A stretch of DNA of 64,000 bases from Caulobacter ginsengisoli (GTDB lineage Bacteria; Pseudomonadota; Alphaproteobacteria; Caulobacterales; Caulobacteraceae): contig NZ_JAUSVS010000009.1 of assembly GCF_030814835.1 (NCBI RefSeq), positions 62,001-126,000 on the forward strand. The letters are read 5' to 3'. Of this stretch, positions 23,831-32,588 are shown piece by piece. A program made the translations under genes and the position numbers. The notes under the pieces were generated by a model. That model worked only from the letters and a program-made list of their open reading frames with translations. It made no database searches and was not told where the DNA came from. Position 1 is the first letter of the stretch, and each line of letters starts with the position of its first letter.

Positions 23831-24703
23831 TCAGGGCCACTTCACCGCCGGGGGCATGGAGCTGAGGATCGATTCGACATTGCCGCCGGTCTTCAGGCCG
23901 AAGGTGGTGCCGCGGTCGTAGAGCAGGTTGAACTCGACATAGCGCCCGCGCCGGACCAGCTGCTCTTCGCGCTCCTCCGCCGTCCAGGCCTCGTGCATCC
24001 GACGACGCACGATCGCCGGATAGATGTCCAGGAAGGCCTTGCCGACATCCTGGGTGAAGGCGAAGTCGCGGTCGTAGTCGCCGCTGTCGTGGTGGTCGTA
24101 GAAGATGCCGCCGATGCCGCGCGGTTCATTGCGGTGGGGCAGGAAGAAATACTCGTCGCACCAGGCCTTGTATTTGGCATGCCAGGCCGGATCGTGGGCG
24201 TCGCAGGCGGTCTTCATCGCGGCGTGGAAGTCGACGGCGTCCGGGAAGGCCTGGTCGCGCTGATAGCCGAGCAGGGGGGTCAGGTCGGCGCCGCCGCCGA
24301 ACCAGGCCTTGGTGGTGCAGATGAAGCGGGTGTTCATATGAACCGCCGGCACGCGCGGGCTGGCCATGTGGGCGATCAGGCTGACCCCGGTGGCGAAGAA
24401 GCGCGGGTCCTGGTCGGCGCCCGGCATGGTCTTGGCCATTTCCGGGGTGAAGGTTCCATGCACCAGCGAGGTATGGACCCCGACCTTTTCGAACAGTCGC
24501 CCATGCATCATCGACATCACGCCGCCGCCGCCGGCTTCGCGAATCCACGGCTTGCGCTCAAATCGGCCCGGAGCGCCCGGATACAGCCCATCGGGGGCCT
24601 CATCCTCCAGGGCCTCGAAGGCGGCGATCAGGCGATCACGGAGGGTTTCGAACCAGGCCTGGGCGGCGGCCTTGCGGGTTTCAAGAAGGGCGTCTTGGGT
24701 CAT
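23831..24703 (-). CDS. hemF: Oxygen-dependent coproporphyrinogen III oxidase
   Basis: 290 residues, usual size. The family signatures are [25 protein letters not shown] N-terminal sequence, [21 protein letters not shown] at about residues 119-139, and [12 protein letters not shown] near 194-205, with [15 protein letters not shown] later. It oxidatively decarboxylates two propionates of coproporphyrinogen III to give protoporphyrinogen IX in heme synthesis, using O2. It is divergent from the petABC operon, which uses heme. Confident assignment. Confidence 0.95.
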   Translation of the reverse strand: MTQDALLETRKAAAQAWFETLRDRLIAAFEALEDEAPDGLYPGAPGRFERKPWIREAGGGGVMSMMHGRLFEKVGVHTSLVHGTFTPEMAKTMPGADQDPRFFATGVSLIAHMASPRVPAVHMNTRFICTTKAWFGGGADLTPLLGYQRDQAFPDAVDFHAAMKTACDAHDPAWHAKYKAWCDEYFFLPHRNEPRGIGGIFYDHHDSGDYDRDFAFTQDVGKAFLDIYPAIVRRRMHEAWTAEEREEQLVRRGRYVEFNLLYDRGTTFGLKTGGNVESILSSMPPAVKWP

Positions 24704-24939
24704 GGCGGTTGTGGGTTAACCCGTCTTGGGGCCACGGAAAACGTCATAAGCGTCGGAATTGCCGATTGGCTGGTTGAAAATCCCCCCCGCGCATTCTAAG
24801 CGAACCGCCACGGGACCTTGCTGGGGTGGCGGTCGAATCGCGCATGTGCGATTTGAACCGGACTGGCCCAGGCCGCGCCCGCGACCATTGCCGGCCGCGT
24901 TCTTCAAAAAACGCGGCGCCGTTCGAAGGGTATCACCAG

Positions 24940-25485
24940 GTGGCCGACACCGCCCAAGAGACACACGCTCCCGTGCAGGACGATCCGTCCCGGCGCGATT
25001 TTATCTACATCGCCGCCATCGCGGCGGCCGCCGGCGGCGCCGTCGCCACCGTCTGGCCGTTCGTCGACCAGATGAACCCCTCGGCCGACACCCTGGCCCT
25101 GGCTTCGGTGGAATACGACCTGACCAAGGTCGAGCCGGGCCAGCAGGTGGTCATCCTGTGGCGCAAGCAACCGCTGTTCATCCGCAACCGCACGCCCGAA
25201 CAGATCGCCGCGGCGATCAAGGACGACAATGCGGCGATGAAGGATCCGCAGAAGGACGAGGCCCGCCACAAGCCGGGCAAGGCCCAGTGGCTGATCCTGC
25301 TGGGCAGCTGCACGCACCTGGGCTGCGTGCCCACGGTCGGCGGCGGCGAGTATGGCGGCTGGTTCTGCCCCTGCCACGGCTCGGTCTACGACACCTCGGG
25401 CCGCATCCGTAAGGGCCCCGCGCCGCTGAACCTGGCCGTGCCAGAGTACAGCTTCCTTTCCGACACCAAGGTCAAGATCGGCTAA
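24940..25485 (+). CDS. petA: Ubiquinol-cytochrome c reductase iron-sulfur subunit (Rieske)
   Basis: 181 residues from a GTG start at 24940, chosen because a GAAGGG ribosome site lies ahead of it and the protein then begins [10 protein letters not shown] before the [10 protein letters not shown] membrane segment. The twin-Arg-like RRDF before one TM helix is typical of Rieske proteins. The [2Fe-2S] cluster ligands are in CTHLGC (near residue 126) and CPCHGS (near residue 146). It is part of complex III in the cytoplasmic membrane. Followed 5 bases later by cytochrome b. Confidence 0.95.
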   Translation: MADTAQETHAPVQDDPSRRDFIYIAAIAAAAGGAVATVWPFVDQMNPSADTLALASVEYDLTKVEPGQQVVILWRKQPLFIRNRTPEQIAAAIKDDNAAMKDPQKDEARHKPGKAQWLILLGSCTHLGCVPTVGGGEYGGWFCPCHGSVYDTSGRIRKGPAPLNLAVPEYSFLSDTKVKIG

Positions 25486-25490
25486 GCGCA

Positions 25491-26777
25491 ATGAGCGGAC
25501 ACTCGACCTACGAACCCAAGAACGCCTTCTCCAAGTGGCTTGACGCCCGCCTGCCGGTCACGCGCCTGGTCTGGGACAGCTTCGTCGATTACCCGACGCC
25601 GCGGAACCTGAACTACTGGTGGACCTTCGGCGGCATCCTGACGCTGTGTCTGGGCATCCAGATTCTCACCGGCATCGTGCTGGCCATGCACTACCAGGTC
25701 GGGGGCGCGACCGCCTTCAACTCGGTCGAGCACATCATGCGCGACGTGCGCCACGGCTGGCTGATCCGCAACATCCACGCCACCGGGGCCTCGATGTTCT
25801 TCATCGCGGTCTACATCCACATGCTGCGCGGCCTCTACTACGGCTCGTTCAAGCCGCCGCGCGAAGTGCTCTGGCTGCTGGGCTGCCTGATCTACGGGAT
25901 CATGATGGCCACCGCCTTCATGGGCTACGTCCTGCCCTGGGGTCAGATGAGCTTCTGGGGCGCCAAGGTGATCACCAACCTGCTGGGCGTGTTCCCGGGG
26001 GTGGGCCAGTCGATCACCACCTGGCTGTGGGGCGGCTATGGCGTCGACGATCCGACCCTGAACCGCTTCTTCTCGCTGCACTACCTGCTGCCCTTCGTCA
26101 TCGCCGGCGTGGTGGTGCTGCATATCTGGGCCCTGCACGTGGTCGGCCAGAACAACCCGACCGGGGTCGATCCCAAGTCCAAGGCCGACACCCTGCCCTT
26201 CACGCCCTACGCGACCGCCAAGGACGCGTTCGCGATGAGCCTGTTCCTGATCGTCTTCGCGGTGTTCGTCTTCTTCCTGCCCGACGCCATGGGCCATGCG
26301 GACAACAACATCCCCGCCAACCCGCTGCAGACCCCGCCGCACATCGTGCCGGAATGGTATTTCCTGCCCTTCTACGCGATCCTGCGGGCCATTCCGGACA
26401 AGCTGATGGGGGCGCTGGCGATGTTCGGCGCCATCGGCTGCCTGTTCGCCCTGCCCTGGCTGGACACCTCCAAGGTGCGCTCGATGCGCTACCGCCCGAC
26501 GGCCAAGATCTGCTTCGTCATCTTCATGGTGGTGTGCATCATCTTGGGCTTCTGCGGCGCCAACAAGCCTGACGACCAGGTCATCCCGGGCCTCGCCGGC
26601 TTCATGCTGCTGGACGCCAACGCCAACAGCTGGGTCTGGCTGTCGCGGATCGGGACCTTCTACTACTTCCTGTATTTCCTGGTGATCACGCCGATGCTGG
26701 GCCTGACCGAGACCCCCCTGCCGGTCCCGGAAACCATCGCCTCGCCGGTGGTCGCCAACGCCGAAAAGAAGGGCTGA
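25491..26777 (+). CDS. petB: Cytochrome b subunit of the bc1 complex
   Basis: 428 residues with at least eight membrane helices. Heme-ligating His pairs are spaced in [21 protein letters not shown] and later [19 protein letters not shown]. The PEWYFLPFY motif of the ubiquinol oxidation site is near residue 285. It is the membrane core of complex III, carrying two b hemes and moving electrons from ubiquinol. Gaps are 5 bases from petA and 7 bases to petC, a tight operon. Confidence 0.97.
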   Translation: MSGHSTYEPKNAFSKWLDARLPVTRLVWDSFVDYPTPRNLNYWWTFGGILTLCLGIQILTGIVLAMHYQVGGATAFNSVEHIMRDVRHGWLIRNIHATGASMFFIAVYIHMLRGLYYGSFKPPREVLWLLGCLIYGIMMATAFMGYVLPWGQMSFWGAKVITNLLGVFPGVGQSITTWLWGGYGVDDPTLNRFFSLHYLLPFVIAGVVVLHIWALHVVGQNNPTGVDPKSKADTLPFTPYATAKDAFAMSLFLIVFAVFVFFLPDAMGHADNNIPANPLQTPPHIVPEWYFLPFYAILRAIPDKLMGALAMFGAIGCLFALPWLDTSKVRSMRYRPTAKICFVIFMVVCIILGFCGANKPDDQVIPGLAGFMLLDANANSWVWLSRIGTFYYFLYFLVITPMLGLTETPLPVPETIASPVVANAEKKG

Positions 26778-26784
26778 GCCGAAC

Positions 26785-27600
26785 ATGCTGCGCAAGATCA
26801 CCCTTCTGGCGGCGACGCTCGGCCTGTTGCTCGGCGCCGCCGCGGCTCCGGCCCTGGCCAACACTGCGGAAGAGCCCGCGAACGTCCACTGGGACTTCGA
26901 GGGCCCCTTCGGCCGCTATGGCAAGGCCGAGAACCAGGCCCAGCTGCAACGCGGCTACAAGGTCTATCGCGAGGTCTGCTCGTCGTGCCACTCGATGAAG
27001 CTGGTCTCGTTCCGGAACCTTGGCGACCCGGGCGGTCCGTTCTGGAACCCGAAATACAAGAACCCCAACGACAACCCCGTCGTGAAGGCGATCGCCGCCG
27101 ACTATCAGGTCGACGACATCGACACCGACACCGGCGACACCACCAAGCGTCCGGGCATTCCGGCCGACCGCTTCCCCTCGCCGTTCGCCAACGACTATGC
27201 CGCCAAGGCCAGCAACGGTGGGGCTAACCCGCCGGACATGTCGCTGCTGGCGCGGGCCCGCGAGGGTCAGGGGCGCTATATCTTCTCGATCCTGATGGGC
27301 TATGAGAACCCGCCGGCCGGCGTGACGCTGAACCCGGGCCAGCACTACAACAAGTATATGGCCGGCGGCGTGATCGCCATGCCGCCGCCGCTCAAGGCCG
27401 GCCAGGTGACCTATGACGACGGCACGCCCTCGAGCCTCGAGCAGGAAGCCATGGACGTCTCGGCCTTCCTGATGTGGGCCGCCGATCCGCACGCCGACGA
27501 CCGCAAGAACACCGGCATCGCCGTGCTGATCTACCTGCTGCTGTTCTCGGGCCTGCTCTATCTGGCCTACCGCCAGGTCTGGAAGAACGAGTCCCACTAA
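26785..27600 (+). CDS. petC: Cytochrome c1
   Basis: 271 residues. A signal peptide (MLRKITLLAATLGLLLGAAA... with AxA ending near 26) precedes the mature domain. Heme c is bound at CSSCH near residue 71. The axial Met likely lies in YMAGGVIAMPPPL near residue 198-204. One C-terminal anchor helix (IAVLIYLLLFSGLLYLAY) is present. It accepts electrons from the Rieske protein and passes them to cytochrome c. Final gene of petABC; followed by a strong hairpin at 27631-27661. Confidence 0.96.
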   Translation: MLRKITLLAATLGLLLGAAAAPALANTAEEPANVHWDFEGPFGRYGKAENQAQLQRGYKVYREVCSSCHSMKLVSFRNLGDPGGPFWNPKYKNPNDNPVVKAIAADYQVDDIDTDTGDTTKRPGIPADRFPSPFANDYAAKASNGGANPPDMSLLARAREGQGRYIFSILMGYENPPAGVTLNPGQHYNKYMAGGVIAMPPPLKAGQVTYDDGTPSSLEQEAMDVSAFLMWAADPHADDRKNTGIAVLIYLLLFSGLLYLAYRQVWKNESH

Positions 27601-27627
27601 GGGTCTCACGCCTCCAATCTGAGCCTT

Positions 27628-28353
27628 TCAGGGCCGGGCAAGCGAAAGCTTCGCCCGGCCCAAGTCTATGCGCAGCCGGTATCGCGACCAGACGCCGTTG
27701 CCGATGGCGCCGGCCAGGGCGGGGTCGAGGTCGGGGGCCAGGCTGACGCTGGGCTGCTCGACCAGCCGGTCGGCGAAGGAGAGGGCGCGGATGCGGCCCT
27801 TGCCGACATTGCGGGCGGCGAGGTCGATCTTGGTCGGCAGCGCCGGCCCCGCCTGAGACAGCCGCAGGGCCGCGCCGGCGCTGAGGTCCAGGGCAAAACG
27901 TCCGACCCGCACGCGCCGGCCATCGGTGACGGCGGCGGGCAGGGTCAGGGCGCCGTCGGTGAGGCTGAGCGGCAGGGCGAAGGCGGCCGTGAAGCGCGGC
28001 GCCTGGCCGGGCAGGCTGAGCCGGATGCGGCAGGGCGAGAAATCCAGGTCAACCACATAGCGGCCCAGCACATCGGCCCCGATCACCCCGGCGATGGGGG
28101 TAAAGAATCCCGCCGAGCGGGCGTCGAGATCGACCACCTGCACCGGCAGGGCCTCCAGCGTGCGGCCGGCCAGGCGGACCTGGGCGGTCAGGCTGGTCGC
28201 CTCGAAGCCGGCCCCCTGGGCGCGGGTGTCGTGCAGCAGAGTCACCGGGGCGGAAGGGTCGATCAGATAATCGCCGGCCACGCCCGCCACGACGGCCGGC
28301 ACGACGACGGCGCCATTCTCGAACCAGCAGGGTTGGGCGGGCGGAATCGCCAT
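27628..28353 (-). CDS. Retropepsin-fold-like protein, probably non-canonical active site
   Basis: 241 residues from the ATG at 28353. Two half-repeats resemble the retropepsin-like aspartic protease fold: YLIDPSAPVTLLHDTRAQ followed by a hydrophobic strand, and GVIGADVLGRYVVDLDFSP, which matches the usual I-G-x-D-x-L strand-flap region. The expected D-T/S-G triad is replaced by D-P-S, so protease activity is doubtful. The last residues are encoded by a strong hairpin shared with the petC terminator. Function inferred only at fold level. Confidence 0.5.
   Translation of the reverse strand: MAIPPAQPCWFENGAVVVPAVVAGVAGDYLIDPSAPVTLLHDTRAQGAGFEATSLTAQVRLAGRTLEALPVQVVDLDARSAGFFTPIAGVIGADVLGRYVVDLDFSPCRIRLSLPGQAPRFTAAFALPLSLTDGALTLPAAVTDGRRVRVGRFALDLSAGAALRLSQAGPALPTKIDLAARNVGKGRIRALSFADRLVEQPSVSLAPDLDPALAGAIGNGVWSRYRLRIDLGRAKLSLARP
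27631..27661. terminator. GC-rich hairpin ending petABC and overlapping the convergent gene
   Basis: GGGCCGGGC at 27631-27639 pairs with GCCCGGCCC at 27653-27661; the loop region AAGCGAAAGCTTC can form its own AAGC-GAAA-GCTT stem. It lies 30 bases after the petC stop and within the last codons of the minus-strand retropepsin-like gene. No long U-tract on either strand. Confidence 0.5.
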
Positions 28354-28403
28354 GGCCCACTTTACGCCGAAGGGACCCGTTGCGGAACGCCTTGACGCCA
28401 AGA

Positions 28404-28420
28404 ACTTTGTAATGCAAAGT
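28404..28420. promoter_or_regulatory. Palindromic operator candidate upstream of the secreted-protein gene
   Basis: ACTTTG-N5-CAAAGT is a perfect 6-base inverted repeat, located 29 bases before the ATG at 28449 and just downstream of a TTGACG (28392-28397) that could be a -35 box. A dimeric regulator bound here would cover the promoter. No regulator gene lies next to it. Confidence 0.5.
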
Positions 28421-28448
28421 AACTCCATCAACCCTGGAGGTTTTCGCC

Positions 28449-29030
28449 ATGCGCTCGCGCACCCTGCTTGCCCTGATCCTGTCCACCGGCCTGATGACGG
28501 CGCTCTCGGCCCAGGCCCAACCCTATGACCCGCCCTCGCGCCTGAAGGCCGAGAAGGAAGCCATGCAGCCGCTCGCCTGGATGAACGGCGTCTGGCGCGG
28601 CCCATCCTGGAACATCCTGCCCAACGGCCAGAAGCATGAGGGGACCCAGACCGAACGGATCGGCCCCTTCCTGGACGGGTCGATCAAGTTTCTCGAGGGG
28701 CGCGGCTACAACGCCGACGGCACGGTGAGTTTCAACGCCTTCGGCTTCATCGCCTATGAGCCGGGCAGCAAGAGCTACACCCTGCGCAGTTGCGCCATGA
28801 GCTATTGCGGCGAGTTCCCGCTGAAGGTCACCGCCGACGGCTACGTCTGGGAAGTCCCCGCCGGCCCCGGCGCCATCGTCCGCTACACGGCGGTGTTCAA
28901 GGACGGCCTGTGGGTCGAGACCGGTGAACGGATCGTCGGCGACCAGCCGGGGGTGAAGGTGTTCGAGATGGACCTGCGCCGCGTCGGCGATACCGACTGG
29001 CCAGCGGCTGGCGCCGTGCCGAAGCAGTAG
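28449..29030 (+). CDS. Secreted protein, lipocalin/nitrobindin-like beta-barrel candidate
   Basis: 193 residues. A signal peptide ends near ALSAQA; the mature protein starts QPYDPPSR. The segment PLAWMNGVWRGPSWN followed by EGTQTERIGPFLDG and GFIAYEPGSKSYTLRS resembles small domains of unknown function (DUF1579/DUF6265 or THAP4-like barrels) in which a W-x-G entry is followed by beta strands. A GGAGG ribosome site lies 8 bases before the ATG. A palindrome sits upstream. The ligand is unknown. Confidence 0.6.
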   Translation: MRSRTLLALILSTGLMTALSAQAQPYDPPSRLKAEKEAMQPLAWMNGVWRGPSWNILPNGQKHEGTQTERIGPFLDGSIKFLEGRGYNADGTVSFNAFGFIAYEPGSKSYTLRSCAMSYCGEFPLKVTADGYVWEVPAGPGAIVRYTAVFKDGLWVETGERIVGDQPGVKVFEMDLRRVGDTDWPAAGAVPKQ

Positions 29031-29037
29031 GACGCTC

Positions 29038-29270
29038 AAACTCCTCCCCCGTAGGGGGAGGACGACCGCGCCAGAGCGCGGTCCGGTGGGGGTCTTCGGG
29101 CAGGAGCGCACCCGTTCAGGTTGGGCTAGGGGGTGATGCCAAGCGCCCCTGCGCAGACCGTCGCCGGTCGCCGCCCTTGGCCAAACACCCCCACCTGGCC
29201 GGCCACGGGCGCGCTCGCGGCGCGCCTCGGGCGGGCCGTCCGCCCCCTACGTGGGCGGAGCTTGGGGCTA
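29038..29270. repeat. Composite intergenic repeat, copy 1 (family E)
   Basis: An element of about 235 bp with related termini in inverted orientation. The left end is CTCCTCCCCCGTAGGGGGAG at 29041-29060; the right end contains CCGCCCCCTACGTGGGCGG at 29241-29259. Each end adds a second GC-rich hairpin. A homologous copy lies at 46963-47202 in reverse orientation. It fills the gap between two convergent genes; the right end abuts a stop codon. Confidence 0.85.
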
Positions 29271-29945
29271 GACCTCCCCTTTAGCCCCGCCAGCGCGGTG
29301 GAACAGGGCCAGCGTCCTTAGCCGGGCCAGCCTGGCGCTGTCGGCGTCATAGTCCTTGCGGCGGTCGGAATTGAAGCCGTGGCCGGCGTCGTAGCGGTAG
29401 ATGGCCAGGTCCGGATGCAGCTCAGCCAGCGCGTCGACCGTCTCCATCGGGATCGAGGCGTCGGTCTTGCCGTAGTGCAGGATGGTCGGGCAGCGCGGGA
29501 CCAGGGCCTGCATCTCGCTGATCCGCCGGCCATAGTAGCAGGAGGCGGCCGTAACGCCGCTACAGAGGCAGGCGGCCAGCCAGGCGGCGGTTCCACCCCA
29601 GCAGTAGCCGACAACGAAGACGGGTCCTTGCAGGGCGTCTACGGCCGTCTGCAGGTCACCGGCGACCTGGTCCCAGGGCGTGGCCTGGGAATACTCCACC
29701 CCCTTGGCGACGGAGGCCTGGCTGTAGTCGCACTCGAACCCCGGCTCGAGCCGGTCGTAGAAGCTGGGGGCGATCACCTCGTAGCCGTCGGCGGCAAAGC
29801 CGGCGGCCAGTTCGCGGATATGGTCGGTGACCCCGAAGATCTCCTGGCACAGCACCAGGCCGCCGCGGCGGGCGTCCTGGACCGGTTCATGCCAGGCGCC
29901 GATGACGGCGTCGTCGAACCGGCCGGTGAGGCTGATCCGGGCCAT
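29268..29945 (-). CDS. Dienelactone hydrolase family protein (first of a tandem pair)
   Basis: 225 residues. Alpha/beta-hydrolase of the dienelactone hydrolase type: nucleophile Cys in VVGYCWGGTAAW (about residue 117), acid Asp in HYGKTDASIPME, and His in YDAGHGFNSD. The N-terminal LVLCQEIFGVTDHIRE supplies the oxyanion region. Such enzymes cleave cyclic lactones or esters from aromatic catabolism; this subgroup is usually unassigned. It overlaps the stop of the adjacent paralogue (TGATG). The pair is a tandem duplication with diverged sequence. Confidence 0.88.
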   Translation of the reverse strand: MARISLTGRFDDAVIGAWHEPVQDARRGGLVLCQEIFGVTDHIRELAAGFAADGYEVIAPSFYDRLEPGFECDYSQASVAKGVEYSQATPWDQVAGDLQTAVDALQGPVFVVGYCWGGTAAWLAACLCSGVTAASCYYGRRISEMQALVPRCPTILHYGKTDASIPMETVDALAELHPDLAIYRYDAGHGFNSDRRKDYDADSARLARLRTLALFHRAGGAKGEV

Positions 29946-30625
29946 CAGCCCGCGCCGTTCGCCTCGAACAGTTTCAGCGTCCGCTGGCGGGCCAGTTTCG
30001 CATCGTCCAAGTCGGAATCGGGCCGGCCATCGTTGTTGAAGCCGTGGCCGCTGTTCTCATAGATGAAGACCTGGACCTCCGGATGGGCGGCCTGGACCTT
30101 GGCCTTCACCTCGTCGGCGGGGATATGGCCGTCCTTGCGGCCCAGATGGAGCTCCACGGGGCAGGAGAGGGGCAGGCCAGCCATCCCGGCCACCTGGCCG
30201 CCGTAATAGCTGGACCCCGCTGAGAGGCCCTTACAGCGCGACGCCGCCAGCCAGACCATGGTGCCGCCGTAGCAGTAGCCGACGATGAACACCGGCCCGC
30301 TGGGCTTGAGATGGTCGATACAGGCCTGGATGTCGCCCATGGCGTTGTCGGGGCCGTTGGCCATGGCGTATTTCACCGCCGCCTGGACACCCTCGTCGCT
30401 GTGCTCTGCGGTGAAGCCGCGCTCCTGGCGGTCGTACATCGACGGCGCCAGCACCTCGAACCCCAGCCCCGCCCAGCGCTCGACGTCGGCGCGGACATAT
30501 TGGTCGAGGCCGAAAATCTCCTGGATGACGATGACACCGCCGCGCCGCCGGCCGGCTGGCTGGGCGTGCAGGGCGTCGAACGCGAAGCCGTCATGGGCGG
30601 CGGTCAGCTGGATCAACTCGGCCAT
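29945..30625 (-). CDS. Dienelactone hydrolase family protein (second of a tandem pair)
   Basis: 226 residues, similar to the neighbour downstream. The nucleophile is in FIVGYCYGGTMVW, the Asp in HLGRKDGHIPAD and the His in YENSGHGFNNDG; IQEIFGLDQYVR provides the entry to the active-site loop. Shared spacing and the TGATG overlap indicate a tandem duplication followed by divergence. A third, less similar member lies at 52496-53212. Substrate not known. Confidence 0.88.
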   Translation of the reverse strand: MAELIQLTAAHDGFAFDALHAQPAGRRRGGVIVIQEIFGLDQYVRADVERWAGLGFEVLAPSMYDRQERGFTAEHSDEGVQAAVKYAMANGPDNAMGDIQACIDHLKPSGPVFIVGYCYGGTMVWLAASRCKGLSAGSSYYGGQVAGMAGLPLSCPVELHLGRKDGHIPADEVKAKVQAAHPEVQVFIYENSGHGFNNDGRPDSDLDDAKLARQRTLKLFEANGAG

Positions 30626-30636
30626 CTCAGGTGTCC

Positions 30637-31731
30637 CTAGACGTTGAAGCGGAAGTGCATGACGTCGCCGTCCTTGACGACGTATTCCTTGCCCTCGGAG
30701 CGCATCTTGCCCGCCTCCTTGGCGCCGGCCTCACCGTTCAGCCGCACGAAGTCGTCGTAGGCGATGGTCTCGGCGCGGATGAAGCCCTTCTCGAAGTCGG
30801 TGTGGATGACGCCGGCCGACTGCGGGGCGGTGTCGCCGACATGGATGGTCCAGGCGCGGGCTTCCTTGGGCCCGACGGTGAAATAGGTCTGCAGGCCCAG
30901 CAGCTTGTAGGCCTCGTGGATCAGGCGGTTGAGGCCGGGCTCTTCCAGGCCCAGGGCGGCCAGGAACTCCTCGCGCTCGTCAGGGGCCAGCATGGCCACC
31001 TCGCTCTCGATCTGGGCCGAGATGATCACCGCCTTGGCGCCGTCCTTGGCCGCGCGTTCGGCCACCAGGTCGGAGAATTTGTTGCCCTTGTCGGCGCTGG
31101 CTTCGTCGACATTGCAGACATAGAGGGCCGGCAGCGAGGTCAGCAGCTGGAGCATGTGCCAGGCCTTCTCGTCGTCGTCGGAGATCTTGGCCATGCGGGC
31201 CGGGCGGCCGGCGTTCAGCTGCTCCAGGGCCAGGTTGCAGAGGCGCAGGGTGTTGGCGCTCTCCTTGTCCTGGCGGGCGCGTTTTTCGAGGTTGGGGACG
31301 CGCTTTTCCAGGCTTTCGAGATCGGCCAGCATCAGCTCGGTCTCGATGATGTCGAGGTCCGAGAGCGGGTCGATCCGGCCCTCGACATGGGTGATGTCGT
31401 CGTCCTCGAAACAGCGGGAGACGAAGGCCACCGCGTCGCAGTCGCGGATATTGGCCAGGAACTGGTTGCCCAGGCCCTCGCCCTTGGAGGCGCCGCGCAC
31501 CAGGCCGGCGACGTCGACGAAGTTGATGCGGGCCGGGATGATCTCCTTGGACCCGGCGATCCTGGCCAGGGCGTCCAGGCGCGGCTCGGGCACGGCCACG
31601 TCGCCGACATTGGGCTCGATGGTGCAGAACGGATAGTTGGCGGCCTGGGCGGCGGCCGTCTGGGTCAGGGCGTTGAACAGGGTCGACTTGCCCACGTTGG
31701 GCAGGCCGACGATCGCGACTTTCAGGGCCAT
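30637..31731 (-). CDS. ychF: Redox-regulated ATPase/GTPase YchF (Obg family)
   Basis: 364 residues, family length. G1 is GLPNVGKSTLFNALT at the N-terminus; the G2/G3 region is TIEPNVG and DVAGLVRGASKGEGLGNQFL; the G4 region shows YVCNVDEA. The TGS domain at the C-terminus includes GVIHTDFEKGFIRAETIAY and the closing DGDVMHFRFNV. It is a translation-associated P-loop ATPase. It is one of a run of minus-strand genes with the Pth and L25 genes, a usual neighbourhood for this group. Confidence 0.95.
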   Translation of the reverse strand: MALKVAIVGLPNVGKSTLFNALTQTAAAQAANYPFCTIEPNVGDVAVPEPRLDALARIAGSKEIIPARINFVDVAGLVRGASKGEGLGNQFLANIRDCDAVAFVSRCFEDDDITHVEGRIDPLSDLDIIETELMLADLESLEKRVPNLEKRARQDKESANTLRLCNLALEQLNAGRPARMAKISDDDEKAWHMLQLLTSLPALYVCNVDEASADKGNKFSDLVAERAAKDGAKAVIISAQIESEVAMLAPDEREEFLAALGLEEPGLNRLIHEAYKLLGLQTYFTVGPKEARAWTIHVGDTAPQSAGVIHTDFEKGFIRAETIAYDDFVRLNGEAGAKEAGKMRSEGKEYVVKDGDVMHFRFNV

Positions 31732-31811
31732 AAGGTCTTTCGGGAGATCAGAAATGCGGAACGGCGCGACCTAGCACGACTAGGCCTGTTGGCGAAACCG
31801 ATTGCCCGCTG

Positions 31812-32558
31812 TCAGGCTCCAGCCATCCCCGCCACGGCGAAATCCCGCCAGGCCCGCGCCTCCTTGCGGAAATGGGCGGTGGCCTTGGCGCAGCGCTTGT
31901 CGATCTCGACCAGGGCCTCTTGCGCCTCGGCCTTGCGGCCGGTCTGGGCCAGGAAGACGGCGTAGCGGGCGATGCCCTCCAGACCGGGCAGGCGGCCGGC
32001 GGCCCATTGCAGGGCGGTGTCGGCCTCGGCGTTGCGGCCCAGCGCCTGGTAGGCGCGGCCCATGGCCAGGGCGGCCTGCGGGGTGCGGCCGGCCTCGCCC
32101 AGTCCGCCCAGCTTTTCCAGCACGGGCAGGGCTTCCTCGGCGCGGTTCAATTCGAGCAGGGCCTTGGCGCGGCCGAGCAGCAGCGAGGGGTCCTCCGCGT
32201 GGATGCCCTGGGCCGCCTCGCGGTACATTTCCTCGGCCTCGGCGTGCCGGCCCAGCGAGGCGGCCGCGGCGGCCAGGCGCATGCGGTTGCCGACGGTGGG
32301 GCTGTCGTCGACCATGGCCCGGGCCTGGCGGTATTCGCGGTCGGGATCGAGCCTGTCGCGGGCCGCCTGGCCCAGGCGCCGCGCCGTCGAGCCGCCCATC
32401 AGCTCGGGCAGCACGATGGCGACGAAATAGACGATGCCGCCGATCGGCGGCGCGGCCACCAGGATGATGAACAGCCAGTACATCTGCTGATGGGTGCGCA
32501 CCACGTGCACGCACATGGCGATGGAGAACAGCAGGACGAGGCCGAAACCGGGGATCAT
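31812..32558 (-). CDS. Membrane-anchored TPR protein
   Basis: 248 residues. The N-terminus carries two hydrophobic helices (about 1-20 and 28-53) with WLFIILVAAPPIGGIVYFVA, resembling phospholipase D N-terminal membrane segments. From about residue 90, repeats of roughly 34 residues follow with helix pairs such as LGRHAEAEEMYREAAQG and LGRNAEADTALQWAAG. This is a TPR scaffold that probably faces the cytoplasm or periplasm. It lies between ychF and pth on the same strand. Partner unknown. Confidence 0.8.
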   Translation of the reverse strand: MIPGFGLVLLFSIAMCVHVVRTHQQMYWLFIILVAAPPIGGIVYFVAIVLPELMGGSTARRLGQAARDRLDPDREYRQARAMVDDSPTVGNRMRLAAAAASLGRHAEAEEMYREAAQGIHAEDPSLLLGRAKALLELNRAEEALPVLEKLGGLGEAGRTPQAALAMGRAYQALGRNAEADTALQWAAGRLPGLEGIARYAVFLAQTGRKAEAQEALVEIDKRCAKATAHFRKEARAWRDFAVAGMAGA

Positions 32559-32588
32559 GCGCGCAGTCTGCCCTGGATGTTCATGGCG

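Noticed and set aside
24704..24939. Confident promoter for petABC
   Set aside because: TTGAAA at 24774-24779 and a TTCTAA further on have poor spacing (14 bases), so I did not list it as a feature.
24826..24939. Longer petA start at GTG 24826
   Set aside because: It would add 38 residues with no similarity to Rieske proteins; the GTG at 24940 has a ribosome site and gives a normal N-terminus.
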